Below, piece by piece: positions 27,625 through 36,445 of a stretch of 64,000 bases of DNA. The notes under the pieces are model-generated. The model was not told where the DNA came from and did not search any database. It saw only the letters and a program-made list of their open reading frames with translations. The stretch lies in assembly GCF_005774685.2 (NCBI RefSeq), contig NZ_VBRA02000009.1, forward strand, positions 122,782 to 186,781, written 5' to 3'. Numbering within the stretch: the stretch's first letter is position 1; each line of letters begins with the position of its first letter. The translations under genes were made by a program, and so were the position numbers. This DNA comes from Texas Phoenix palm phytoplasma. GTDB lineage: Bacteria; Bacillota_I; Bacilli_A; Acholeplasmatales; Acholeplasmataceae.

Positions 27625-28989
27625 TTGAAATTAAAAAAAATAATATTAATGTCTTTAATATTTTTAATTTTATTTATTACTAATTTTTTCAACTATTATA
27701 ATATTGACATTTTAAAAATAAATTTTTTAGCAAAAAAAAATGAAAAAATATACAAAAATATTTATATTAAAGATGAAAAAAAATATGAATTAAAAGGTTC
27801 TAATCAATCTTCTTTTGTTAATAATATATATTATTCAAAAAATCAAATAAAAATAAAGAACAAAAATAAAATTTTTGATGAATATGGAAATCAATTTTCT
27901 GATTTTTCTTGTTCTGAAATTAATCAAAAAATAAATCATTTAGAAATTCAAATAAATGAATTAAAAAATAAAAATAATCAATTAAATATGGAAGCTAAAA
28001 TTAAAGCTATTCAAATTGATAACATAAAAAGAAAATTATTATTAAAAGCTCAATTTACAGTTCCAAAAGATTCTGAATTGGACTCTTTAGTTCCTGAAGT
28101 AAATAAAATCATTCAAGAAGTAGGGCGAGAAAGATGCATAAAACAATAACGAACTAACCAATCGTAACGATCGTGATAATATCGTACATCATTTCTTTGG
28201 TTCATAAAATGAAAAAATTATGAATTATAGCAGAAGAAAAAAGCAAATTGAGAAAATCATAACCAAATAGATTTTGCAAGATGACGTGCTCATGGAAAAA
28301 AGATGAAATTCTTCTAAGGGAAAAAAGAAAAATTTGATAGAAAAAAATTTTTTAAATTAATTTAAAATATTTTTTATTTTTATTGTTTACGTTAATTTAT
28401 TTTTACTTCGATAAATTAAATTATCAAACTTTTTATTTTTTTAATAAAACAATAAAAAACCTTATATATATTCTTGAGATTATCCATCCTAAAAGCACAA
28501 GGTATTGTTTTATAGTAACTTCTATCTCCCTAAGTCTTTATTAAAGAAATAATAAAAATAATTTAATTAATATTAGATAAGGGAAAAGCAGAACCATAGT
28601 AGTCATAGTATATTCAAAACTTTAATTGGAATATTAAAGTATAATGATCTATCAAGGAAAAAGTTAATAACTTTTACAAGGCGAAAGGGAAAACAAGTTT
28701 TTAATAAAAATTATGAAAAATATAATTTTTATAATAATTATTAAAAAATTTTATTTCTTTAAATATAATAAATTTCAAATAATTATAATAAAAATTAAAT
28801 TAATCTTCATAAAATAATTAAACTATGTAACCGCTATGTGCTTGGAAACTTGCTTGCATGGTGGTGTGCGGGGCTTAAAGATAATAATTTTTTTAAACGT
28901 CTTAATTCTATCGCGATAATAAATTAAAAATGAAAATAATATTTTTGGAAAAAGAAAAAAAAAATTTAGAAGAAAAAATAATAAAATGA
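27625..28989 (+). CDS. membrane-anchored coiled-coil protein, gene split by an intron
   Basis: I do not recognise this protein. Exon 1 is 27625-28122 (166 codons) and exon 2 is 28918-28989, with an intron at 28123-28917. Splicing joins GTA to AAT in phase 0 and gives 189 residues ending at TGA 28987-28989. Without splicing the frame would read eight intron codons and stop at 28149. The start is TTG with GAAGGAAG upstream. Residues 6-24 form an N-terminal signal or membrane anchor. The rest is Lys/Asn-rich, with a coiled coil from about 96 to 135, and exon 2 (NKLKMKIIFLEKEKKNLEEK) continues the heptad-like pattern. A secreted or surface role is inferred from the N-terminus only. Confidence 0.7.
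28123..28917 (+). mobile_element. ORF-less group II intron-like element, copy 1
   Basis: This 795-base element begins GGGCGAGAAAGATGC and ends TCTATCGCGAT. Internal blocks shared with the four copies at 59.8-63.6 kb include AGCAGAACCATAGTAGTC (about 28588-28605) and AAGGCGAAAGGG (about 28678-28689). The domain-V-like hairpin is 28830-28865: a 10-bp stem, a UU bulge and a GAAA loop. Domain VI follows, with GCG...CGC at its base and a bulged A eight bases from the 3' end. There is no reverse transcriptase frame, so any mobility needs a protein from elsewhere. Removal restores the interrupted gene exactly. GGGCG differs from the usual GUGYG start at base 2. Confidence 0.8.
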
Positions 28990-29049
28990 AAAAAGAAAAA
29001 TTATGATTTGTTTGGAACTTTACACGCTTTTTATTTTTTAAAATTCTTT

Positions 29050-29080
29050 AAGACTAACTATTAAGTTAGTCTTTTTTTTT
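29050..29080 (+). terminator. terminator of the split gene
   Basis: AAGACTAACT-ATTA-AGTTAGTCTT followed by eight more Ts, 60 bases past the exon 2 stop. The same stem recurs at 30294-30326. Confidence 0.88.
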
Positions 29081-29366
29081 AAAAAGAATTAAATAATTTT
29101 TATATTTTTCCAAAAATATTTTCTTAATAAAAACTTAATTTAGTATAAATACCAAGAAAATGAATTTAAAAAACTATTATTTGATGTTAATAAAATTATA
29201 TTCAATTTAAATTAATCTAAAAGTTCTTATTCTTAAGAGGTATTTTTTTTATTTAAAAAAAACAAAAAAGATATTTTAATTATATAAATATTAAAGAAGA
29301 ATAAAAAATGTTAAATATGTTAAAATAACTATGTATTATAAAATTTTTTAAAGAGAATAAAAAATT
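29081..29366. promoter_or_regulatory. leader region of the second unknown gene
   Basis: A 286-base non-coding stretch between the terminator and the next gene. An AAAGAGA ribosome-site-like sequence lies about 11 bases before the ATG at 29367, with A+T boxes (TATGTTAAAATAACT near 29313) that may be the promoter. No gene is seen. Confidence 0.35.
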
Positions 29367-30236
29367 ATGTTTAAAATAATGAAAAAAAAAATAAAATTGT
29401 TTTTTTGTTTGATTTTTTTATTTGTTTCATTAATTATTTGTTTTTTTGCATTATCTGGAAAAAAAATTATTAAATTATATGAAAATAAAATCCCACTTTT
29501 AGAAACTAAAGTTAAAATTTTAAAAGAATGGGAAATTGTTGATTCTAAAGAACAAAAACAAAAGATGATTGAAATTCATTATATTTTCAATGGTCTTAAT
29601 GGTATTGGTTATTATCAACAACAAATTGAAAATAATGAAAAACAAATTTCAGAATTAAAAAATCAATTAGAAAAAGAAATAAAGAGCAAAAATAATGCTT
29701 TTAAAATTATTGAATTAAAAAATAAAATAGAAGATATCGGGTTAGAAACTTATGGAAAAGCTTTTTTTGAAAAAATAGAAAATAAATATCTTAATGAAGA
29801 AAAAATATCTTTCTTAGGAGAAGAAGAAAGTAGTTTAACATCGAGAATTAAATTACTATCTGAACCAAATAATCTTGCTAGTTATATTAAAAAACGTTAT
29901 CCTTTTAATCATTGGAAAAAATACGAAGATAATTATAATTATTTAACTTTAAACGGATTTGAAAGTGCTTCTTTTAAAAAAGAAAGTGATAGTGATTTAT
30001 GGCTTTATATTAAAATAGAAAAACAAAAAAACAAATTGACAGGTGATAATTATTTAATTATTAAATACAAAGGGCCTAAACAATTATTAGGTGAAGACAA
30101 AGACTATTATCTAGGTAAAGCTTTTATTCAAAATTCAAACTTTAAACTAACCGATTTTAATTTCTATTTTAACCCTAAGAGAAAAATTTTATCTATTTTC
30201 AAGGAAAAAAATAATAATAAAACTCAAAAAAGATAA
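29367..30236 (+). CDS. unknown membrane-anchored or secreted protein
   Basis: A 289-residue protein I do not recognise. The first 12 residues are basic (MFKIMKKKIKLF), then one hydrophobic segment (about 13-32) forms a signal anchor without a clear cleavage site or lipobox. Residues 85-115 are Glu/Lys-rich and coiled-coil-like. The remaining 170 residues are hydrophilic and have the look of a folded domain (aromatic YPFNHWKKYEDNYNYLTLNGFES, then several beta-like segments up to FNPKRKIL). SecA, Ffh and FtsY are all nearby for export. It stands alone between two near-identical terminators. It may be a surface or host-interaction protein, but this is inference. A second in-frame ATG is at 29379. 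Confidence 0.6.
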   Translation: MFKIMKKKIKLFFCLIFLFVSLIICFFALSGKKIIKLYENKIPLLETKVKILKEWEIVDSKEQKQKMIEIHYIFNGLNGIGYYQQQIENNEKQISELKNQLEKEIKSKNNAFKIIELKNKIEDIGLETYGKAFFEKIENKYLNEEKISFLGEEESSLTSRIKLLSEPNNLASYIKKRYPFNHWKKYEDNYNYLTLNGFESASFKKESDSDLWLYIKIEKQKNKLTGDNYLIIKYKGPKQLLGEDKDYYLGKAFIQNSNFKLTDFNFYFNPKRKILSIFKEKNNNKTQKR

Positions 30237-30293
30237 ACTATAAAAATCCTATGAAAAAAAATTTAAAAAGAGAAAAAAAATATATTAATTAAT

Positions 30294-30326
30294 AAAAAAA
30301 GACTAACTGATTAGTTAGTCTTTTTT
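30294..30326. terminator. bidirectional terminator
   Basis: AAAAGACTAACT-GATT-AGTTAGTCTTTT with A7 on one side and T6 on the other. It lies between the converging unknown gene (plus) and the polA exonuclease gene (minus). Its stem matches the terminator at 29050-29080. Confidence 0.88.
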
Positions 30327-30366
30327 CAATTTGAAAAAGTTAAAAATTTTTAATTATTATCTTTTT

Positions 30367-31236
30367 TTATAAGAAAAGATTATTTTTTTGGATTTTATTT
30401 TTTTGTAAAAAATCATTTAAGGCGAAGATACAATATTTTTTAATTTTAGTTTGATTATAATTAAAATTTAAAGGAACATTTTTATCAATAGAAACTAAAA
30501 GACGGTTAAAAAAAACTTTTTTTTTGTATTCTATTAATTTTTTTTTTATTCTAACATCTATTTTTTCTAAATTATTAAAAATATTTTCTAAATTATCAAA
30601 TTTATTTAGTAATTTAGAAGCTGTTTTTGGACCTATAGAAAAAACACCTTCTATATTATCTGATTTATCTCCTACTAAACTTTTAAAATCTATAATTTGA
30701 TTTGGTTTTAATTGATATTCTTTCCATAATTTTTCAATATCGTAATATATTGTTCTAGATAAACCTTGTTTTATCAAACAAACATGAATATTTTCATCAA
30801 TTAACTGTAAAAAATCTTTATCACTGGAAAAAATCAAAACAGGTATATTATCATTACTTGCTTGTTTTGCTAATGTTCCTATAATATCATCTGCTTCATA
30901 ATTTTCTTGAGAATAATATTTAATTCCTGACAAAAATAAATATTCTTGAATCATTTTTATTTGTTGAATTAATGAATCAGGCGTAGTAGGTCTGTTTTTT
31001 TTATATTTTTGGCATAATTCATGTTTTTTAGTTTTTGTTTTTAAATCAAATGCCACGCAAATATAATTTTTTTGATTATTTTGTTCTAAAATTTTTTTAA
31101 ACATTTGTATAAAAACTATTAAAGCATTAACATCTTGTCCTTGAGAATTTTGCATTTCATGATTTTTTTTATAACAAGTAGCATAATAAGCTCTAAATAT
31201 CAAAGAGTTACCATCTATTAGAATTAATTTTTTCAT
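30367..31236 (-). CDS. polA: 5'-3' exonuclease (PolA N-terminal domain only)
   Basis: A 289-residue flap/5'-3' exonuclease that would remove RNA primers and repair flaps. The metal-binding acidic residues sit in LIDGNSLIFRAYYA, VAFDLKTKTK, EADDIIGTLA (about 112-121) and SSDKDFLQLID (about 137-147). The helix-hairpin-helix motif is in VGDKSDNIEGVFSIGPKTASKLL. The protein corresponds to the first third of DNA polymerase I, with no polymerase domain, as is usual in reduced Mollicutes. It is the last gene of the ffh-ftsY-topA side of the cluster, with a 23-base gap to ffh. Confidence 0.93.
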   Translation of the reverse strand: MKKLILIDGNSLIFRAYYATCYKKNHEMQNSQGQDVNALIVFIQMFKKILEQNNQKNYICVAFDLKTKTKKHELCQKYKKNRPTTPDSLIQQIKMIQEYLFLSGIKYYSQENYEADDIIGTLAKQASNDNIPVLIFSSDKDFLQLIDENIHVCLIKQGLSRTIYYDIEKLWKEYQLKPNQIIDFKSLVGDKSDNIEGVFSIGPKTASKLLNKFDNLENIFNNLEKIDVRIKKKLIEYKKKVFFNRLLVSIDKNVPLNFNYNQTKIKKYCIFALNDFLQKNKIQKNNLFL

Positions 31237-31259
31237 TTTATGTGAAACCTTAAATTTTT

Positions 31260-32624
31260 TTAATTTTTATCGAAAAATTTTTTAATTATATCTTGTTCAT
31301 TAGCTAAATCTTCTAATAAATTATTATTTGAAAAATTACCCATTTTTTTAGATATTTCTTTTTGTTTTTTAATGAAGCTAATTAAATAATTAACATCTTT
31401 TAAATTATTACCAGAACCTTTAGAGATTCTTGTTCTCCTTCTGTTATTAGATTCGATTAAATTAGGATTTCTTTTTTCTTCATTAGTCATGCTTTTTATT
31501 ATGGATTCCATTTTTTTAATAATATCATTTTCTAGAAAAGGTAAGTTTTTTATTTGATTTCCAATACCAGGAATAAAATTCAATATTTTCTTCATAGAAC
31601 CAATTTTTTTAATTAAATTTATTTGTTTAATTAAATCAAAATAATTATAATCTTCTTGTAAAATTCTATTTAAAATTTTTTGATCTTTTTCTTTATCAAT
31701 TTTTTCTTCTATATTATCAATTAAAGTTAAAACATCACCCATTCCTAAAATTCTAGAAGCAATTCTTTCTGGATAAAAAATTTCAAAATCATCATCATGT
31801 TTTTCAGAGGAAGATATAAATTTAATTGGCAGATTTGTAACAGATTTAATAGATAAAGCAGAACCACCTTTAATATCTGCATCCATCTTAGTTAAAATAA
31901 CACCTGTAGCGCCTATTTGTTCGTTAAAACTTTTTGCAACAATAGATGATTCTTGCCCTAAAAGAGCATCACAAACTATTAAAACTTCTGAAGGATTAGA
32001 AATTGATTTTATTTTTTGTAATTCTTTTATTAATTCTTTATCTATATTTAATCTACCTGCGCTGTCTATAATAACCGTTTCAAAATCATTTATTAAAGCA
32101 TATTTTAAGCCGTTTTTAATAATATCTAAAACTTTATTGTTTTTTTGAAAGAAAACTTCTACAGAAATTTTTTCTCCTATAGCAATTAATTGTTCGATTG
32201 CTCCAAATCTATAAATATCAGCAGCAATTAATAAAACTTTTTTATTTAATTTTTTTTTGATAAAAAAAGATAATTTCCCTGATATTGTTGTTTTTCCACT
32301 ACCTTGAAGTCCTATTAATAAGATAGTATCTAATTTTTTGTTTAAATTTAAACCTACATTTTGAAATCCTAAAATTTCCGTTAAAGTATCTCTGATAATT
32401 TTAATAATTTGTTGTTGAGGATTTAGTCCTTTCAAAACTTCTTTACCTAAAGATTTTTTTTTAATTAATTCGTTAAATCTAGTTATAACTTCATAATTAA
32501 CATCAGCTTCTAAAAAAGAAATACGAATTTCTTTCATTATTGATTCTATATCTTTTTCTTGAATATATTTTTTATTTTTTATTTTATTAATAATTTTTTG
32601 GAAACTATTGTTCAAAAAATTCAT
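31260..32624 (-). CDS. ffh: signal recognition particle GTPase
   Basis: A 454-residue SRP54 protein that binds signal peptides and 4.5S RNA for co-translational export. The N domain is about 1-90. The G domain has LIGLQGSGKTT (about 103-113), a DTAGR-like DSAGR box, and TKMD (G4). The Met-rich M domain carries RRRTRISKGSGN (about 395-406), the RNA-binding region. It lies directly after ftsY in the same direction, so both halves of the targeting machinery are co-expressed. No SRP RNA gene was found in the window. Confidence 0.95.
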   Translation of the reverse strand: MNFLNNSFQKIINKIKNKKYIQEKDIESIMKEIRISFLEADVNYEVITRFNELIKKKSLGKEVLKGLNPQQQIIKIIRDTLTEILGFQNVGLNLNKKLDTILLIGLQGSGKTTISGKLSFFIKKKLNKKVLLIAADIYRFGAIEQLIAIGEKISVEVFFQKNNKVLDIIKNGLKYALINDFETVIIDSAGRLNIDKELIKELQKIKSISNPSEVLIVCDALLGQESSIVAKSFNEQIGATGVILTKMDADIKGGSALSIKSVTNLPIKFISSSEKHDDDFEIFYPERIASRILGMGDVLTLIDNIEEKIDKEKDQKILNRILQEDYNYFDLIKQINLIKKIGSMKKILNFIPGIGNQIKNLPFLENDIIKKMESIIKSMTNEEKRNPNLIESNNRRRTRISKGSGNNLKDVNYLISFIKKQKEISKKMGNFSNNNLLEDLANEQDIIKKFFDKN

Positions 32625-32685
32625 ATTTCGAGTTCCTTTAAAATTGTTTTTTTATTCTTAAAATTAAACAAAATAAAATGAAATT

Positions 32686-33660
32686 TTATTTAAATAAATT
32701 ATTTACATAAGTTTGAATATCGAATTCAATTAAATCATCAACTTTTTCTCCTATGCCGATATATTTTGTTTCTATATTATAAAGATGTTTTATAGCTAAA
32801 ATTAAACCACCTTTAGAAATACCATCTAATTTAGTCAAAATAACACCGTTTAATGAAATTAAATTATTAAAAATATTTACTTGATTTAATCCATTTTGCC
32901 CAGTCATAGAGTCTAAAATTAAAAATTTTTGAAATTCATCATTAGGATTTTGAATTTTTATTATTTTTTTTATTTTTTCTAATTCTTTCATTAAATTAGT
33001 TTTATTTTCTAATCTACCTGCAGTATCACATAAAACAATATCAAAATTTTTATTTTTAGCATAAGATAAAGCTTCAAAAATTACATTAGAAGGACTTATC
33101 GAAAAAGAATTTATTTTTTTTTTATAAAAAACTTCGCAATTTGTTATTTCTCCCCATGATTTTAATTGTTCAATTGCTCCAGTTCTAAAAGTATCACCGG
33201 CAACTAATAAAACTTTTTTTCCTTCTTGTTTAAATTTCATAGCTAACTTGCCGATAGTAGTTGTTTTTCCTGCTCCATTAACACCTACTAATAAAAATAT
33301 TTTTTTTTTAGAATTCAATTCACTATTATTTTTTGTTTTTAGAACTTCATTTTTTTTTTCTTCGTATAAAAGTAATATTTGTTCTTTAATTAGATTTAAG
33401 AATTCTTTAGTTTGTTTAATGTTGTTTTTTTCTAAAGAATATTTAATTCTTTTTATTAATTCTGAAGAAGTTTTAATTCCAATATCAGATTTTATTAATA
33501 AAATTTTTAATTCTTCTAATAAAGATATTTCTATAAATTGGTTTTTTTGAATTTTTTTTACCCATTCAGAAAAATTATATTCTAGATTTTTTATTCCTAA
33601 AAAATCTATTTTTTTTTCATTTTTATTTTTATTAAATATTTTTTTAAAAAATTCAAACAT
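32686..33660 (-). CDS. ftsY: SRP receptor FtsY
   Basis: A 324-residue receptor GTPase. It has an N-terminal helical domain, LVGVNGAGKTTTIGKLA (about 124-140), VLLVAGDTFRTGAIEQLKSWG, DTAGR, and TKLDGISKGG, all diagnostic of FtsY. The acidic A domain of E. coli FtsY is almost absent; about 25 Lys-rich residues precede the N domain, as in other Mollicutes. It is followed by ffh after 61 bases. Confidence 0.95.
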   Translation of the reverse strand: MFEFFKKIFNKNKNEKKIDFLGIKNLEYNFSEWVKKIQKNQFIEISLLEELKILLIKSDIGIKTSSELIKRIKYSLEKNNIKQTKEFLNLIKEQILLLYEEKKNEVLKTKNNSELNSKKKIFLLVGVNGAGKTTTIGKLAMKFKQEGKKVLLVAGDTFRTGAIEQLKSWGEITNCEVFYKKKINSFSISPSNVIFEALSYAKNKNFDIVLCDTAGRLENKTNLMKELEKIKKIIKIQNPNDEFQKFLILDSMTGQNGLNQVNIFNNLISLNGVILTKLDGISKGGLILAIKHLYNIETKYIGIGEKVDDLIEFDIQTYVNNLFK

Positions 33661-33703
33661 AATGTGTTATTATCCATAATCTTTTATATTTATAATATTT
33701 TTT

Positions 33704-35509
33704 TTAAATTAAATCTTCTTCTTCTTTGCAAGGAAGAACTTTTTTACATTTAGGAAATGTACTACAACCTAAAAAAACAGAGTATCGTCCTCTTCTTTTT
33801 ACTAAAAAAGAACCACATAAATCACATTTTTTGTCAGTTAATATAGGTTTAATAGGTTGTATTTCTTTAGAAGCTGTATCATAAAGATCTTTAAATTCAT
33901 GATAAAAATTTTTTAAAAAATCTACTTTATTAAGTTGACCGTTTGCAATAAAATCTAACTTTTCTTCGATTTTTGCTGTATATTCGACGTTAACAATAGA
34001 AGAAAAAAATTTTTCTAATAATTGATATGTTAAAAATCCCATTTTAGTTGGTACAAATTTTTTTTCTACTAAAATTACATAAAACCTTTTTTTTAAAATT
34101 TCAATTATATTAACATACGTAGAAGGACGACCAATTTTTAATTTTTCTAATTGTTTAATTAAAGAAGCTTCATTATATCTAGAAGGTGGATTAGTTATTT
34201 TTTGAATTTTTTGAATATCTTTTGCTGAGTAAAATTCATTAATTTTTAAAGATGGCAAAATATTTTCCGGATAAGAATATTCTAATGCTTTATAAAAACC
34301 TTCAAATAATAATTCATTTCCTTCTGCAGAAAAAAGATAATTATCATTTTGAAAAATAAATTCAGTTCTATTGATAACGGATTCAGTCATAAAACTAGCT
34401 AAAGTTCTTTGATAAATTATTTTATATACATTTAATTCATTTTTGTTTAAATAATTTTTAAGAGATTCTGGTTCCTTATTAATATCAGTAGGTCTAATTG
34501 CTTCATGAGCATCTTGACTATTTTTATTTTTATATTCTTTATAAGTTCCTAAATATTTTTGTCCATATTTTTTTTTGATAAAATAATTAATTTCTTCCAC
34601 AAAAGAAGGGGATATTCTGTAAGAATCTGTTCTCATATACGTAATTAAACCTGTTAATTTGCCGTCAATTATAACACCTTCATAAAGTTTTTGAGCAATC
34701 ATCATAGTTTTTTTAGAATTCATATTAAGAATTTTAAAAGAATCTTGTTGCAAAAGAGAAGTTATATAAGGCTTAGGAGGTTTATTAAGAACTTTTTTAT
34801 TATTAATTTTTTTTAATAAAAAAGATTTATTTTTAATTTTGTCAATAATAAATTCTGCTTCTTCTTTTTTAATTTTCTTGTCTTTTGGTGTTGTTATTAA
34901 ATTCGCTTGAAAATCCGAAAAAATAATTTTAATTAAAAAATATTCTTCAGGAATAAATTTTCTTCTCTTTTCTTCTTTTTCAATTATTAATTTTAAAACA
35001 ACAGATTGTACTCTTCCTGCTGATTGAGCTCTAATTTTTCTAACTAAGCGTGATAATTTAAAACCAATAATCCTGTCTATAATTCTTCTTGTTTCTTGAG
35101 ATTCTACTAATAAATTTCTAATCAAGCAAGGATTTTCAAAAGCATTTAAAACTACTTTTTTAGTTATTTCATTAAAAAAAATTCTATTTTTTTCATTTTT
35201 TTTTAATTTTAATATTTCAGACAAATGCCAAGCTATTGCTTCTCCTTCTCTGTCTGGATCAGTTGCTAAAAAAACTTTTTTCCCCTTTGTTTTTTGAATT
35301 AATTCTTTTACTAAACTTTCTCTTTCAGGAATAATTTCATAGTCTGGCTTAAAATTATCATTAACATAAATGCCTAAACGTTCTTTCCCTTTTAGAGATA
35401 AATTTCTAATATGGCCTTTTGAACACAAAACCAAAATTTTGTCATCAAAATAACTGCTAATAGTTTTAGCTTTAGCAGGAGATTCTAAAATAATAACTTT
35501 TTTTTGCAT
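33704..35509 (-). CDS. topA: DNA topoisomerase I
   Basis: A type IA topoisomerase of about 601 residues that relaxes negative supercoils. The Toprim domain starts at VIILESPAKAKTI with ATDPDREGEAIAWHL (about 76-90). The nucleophile Tyr is in GLITYMRTDS (about 285-294). One C4 zinc finger remains at the C-terminus (CDLCG ... GCSTFPKC), fewer than in Bacillus, so the protein is short (usual about 690). I use the ATG at 35509: AAAAAGG lies about 10 bases before it, while the ATG at 35518 is too close to that site. Confidence 0.95.
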   Translation of the reverse strand: MQKKVIILESPAKAKTISSYFDDKILVLCSKGHIRNLSLKGKERLGIYVNDNFKPDYEIIPERESLVKELIQKTKGKKVFLATDPDREGEAIAWHLSEILKLKKNEKNRIFFNEITKKVVLNAFENPCLIRNLLVESQETRRIIDRIIGFKLSRLVRKIRAQSAGRVQSVVLKLIIEKEEKRRKFIPEEYFLIKIIFSDFQANLITTPKDKKIKKEEAEFIIDKIKNKSFLLKKINNKKVLNKPPKPYITSLLQQDSFKILNMNSKKTMMIAQKLYEGVIIDGKLTGLITYMRTDSYRISPSFVEEINYFIKKKYGQKYLGTYKEYKNKNSQDAHEAIRPTDINKEPESLKNYLNKNELNVYKIIYQRTLASFMTESVINRTEFIFQNDNYLFSAEGNELLFEGFYKALEYSYPENILPSLKINEFYSAKDIQKIQKITNPPSRYNEASLIKQLEKLKIGRPSTYVNIIEILKKRFYVILVEKKFVPTKMGFLTYQLLEKFFSSIVNVEYTAKIEEKLDFIANGQLNKVDFLKNFYHEFKDLYDTASKEIQPIKPILTDKKCDLCGSFLVKRRGRYSVFLGCSTFPKCKKVLPCKEEEDLI

Positions 35510-35573
35510 AAAAAACATACCTTTTTTAATATTGAAAAAATAAAATCATTTTTTATTAGTTCAAAAACTAGTA

Positions 35574-36437
35574 TTATTTTATCATTTTTTTGCAAATATT
35601 TAAGTCAAAATTGACTTTTTTTAATTTTCCACTTTTTATTTTTTTTATAATAACAGAAAACAATTGATTTTTATTTGATATGTTATTTTGATAATTATAA
35701 TTTTTTTTCATAATTAATGATAATAAATCTTCTTCATTTAATTCTTCATTAGATAATTTAAAACAATTTTTTAAATTTTCATAATAATATTTTTTTAAAT
35801 AAGGAAAAAAATAATTTAATAAAAATTCTTTTGGAATGATTTTATCTTTAATGCAACCGCAAATACATAAAGAATAACTATTTTCTAAATTTAAATTTTT
35901 ATAATACAATACTCCTGGAGTATCTAATAATTTTATTTTATCTTTTAAATTAATCCATTGTAATTTTTTAGTAATTCCAGGTTTATCAGCTGTTTGAGTA
36001 GATTTTTTTTTAGTTAAACAATTTATTAAAGTTGATTTTCCTACATTAGGAACACCTGTTATCATTATTTTTAATAAATTATTGGTTCTCTTTTTTTTAA
36101 AAGGGTAATTTTTGATTATTTGTTTAATTTTAGGAATAATCAAATTAATGTTATTTCTTTCTTTAGCATCAATTTTTAAAGTAAAAAGGTTTTCTTTTTT
36201 AAAAAAATCAATAAAAATATTAATTTTAGAAGAATCTGCTAAAGACATTTTATTTAATAAAACTAAAACAGGTTTATTATTTAAACATTTTAAAAGTTCA
36301 AAATTCATACTCGAAAACGGTATACGAGCATCTAAAATAATTAGAACCATATCTACCAATTTTAAATTATTTTTTATTTCTTCTAAGGTTTTTTTCATAT
36401 GGCCAGGAAACCAATTAATATTATTTTTTGTATTCAT
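35574..36437 (-). CDS. rbgA: ribosome biogenesis GTPase RbgA/YlqF
   Basis: A 287-residue circularly permuted GTPase that acts in late 50S assembly. It opens with INWFPGHMKKTLEEI, typical of YlqF. G4 NKMSLAD precedes G1 GVPNVGKSTLIN (about 133-144) and G3 DTPGV, giving the permuted order. The C-terminal helical domain is present. It lies 55 bases upstream of topA and just downstream of the unknown membrane protein. Confidence 0.94.
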   Translation of the reverse strand: MNTKNNINWFPGHMKKTLEEIKNNLKLVDMVLIILDARIPFSSMNFELLKCLNNKPVLVLLNKMSLADSSKINIFIDFFKKENLFTLKIDAKERNNINLIIPKIKQIIKNYPFKKKRTNNLLKIMITGVPNVGKSTLINCLTKKKSTQTADKPGITKKLQWINLKDKIKLLDTPGVLYYKNLNLENSYSLCICGCIKDKIIPKEFLLNYFFPYLKKYYYENLKNCFKLSNEELNEEDLLSLIMKKNYNYQNNISNKNQLFSVIIKKIKSGKLKKVNFDLNICKKMIK

Positions 36438-36445
36438 ACAAAAAA

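Noticed and set aside
27625..28149. Unknown protein ending at 28149 as the natural stop
   Set aside because: The last eight codons match the intron 5' end shared by copies C and D, so they are intron.
28123..28917. Group I intron
   Set aside because: The expected U before the 5' site and G at the 3' end are not consistent, and no P7/P3 core was recognised; the bulged-A stem and AY end fit group II better.
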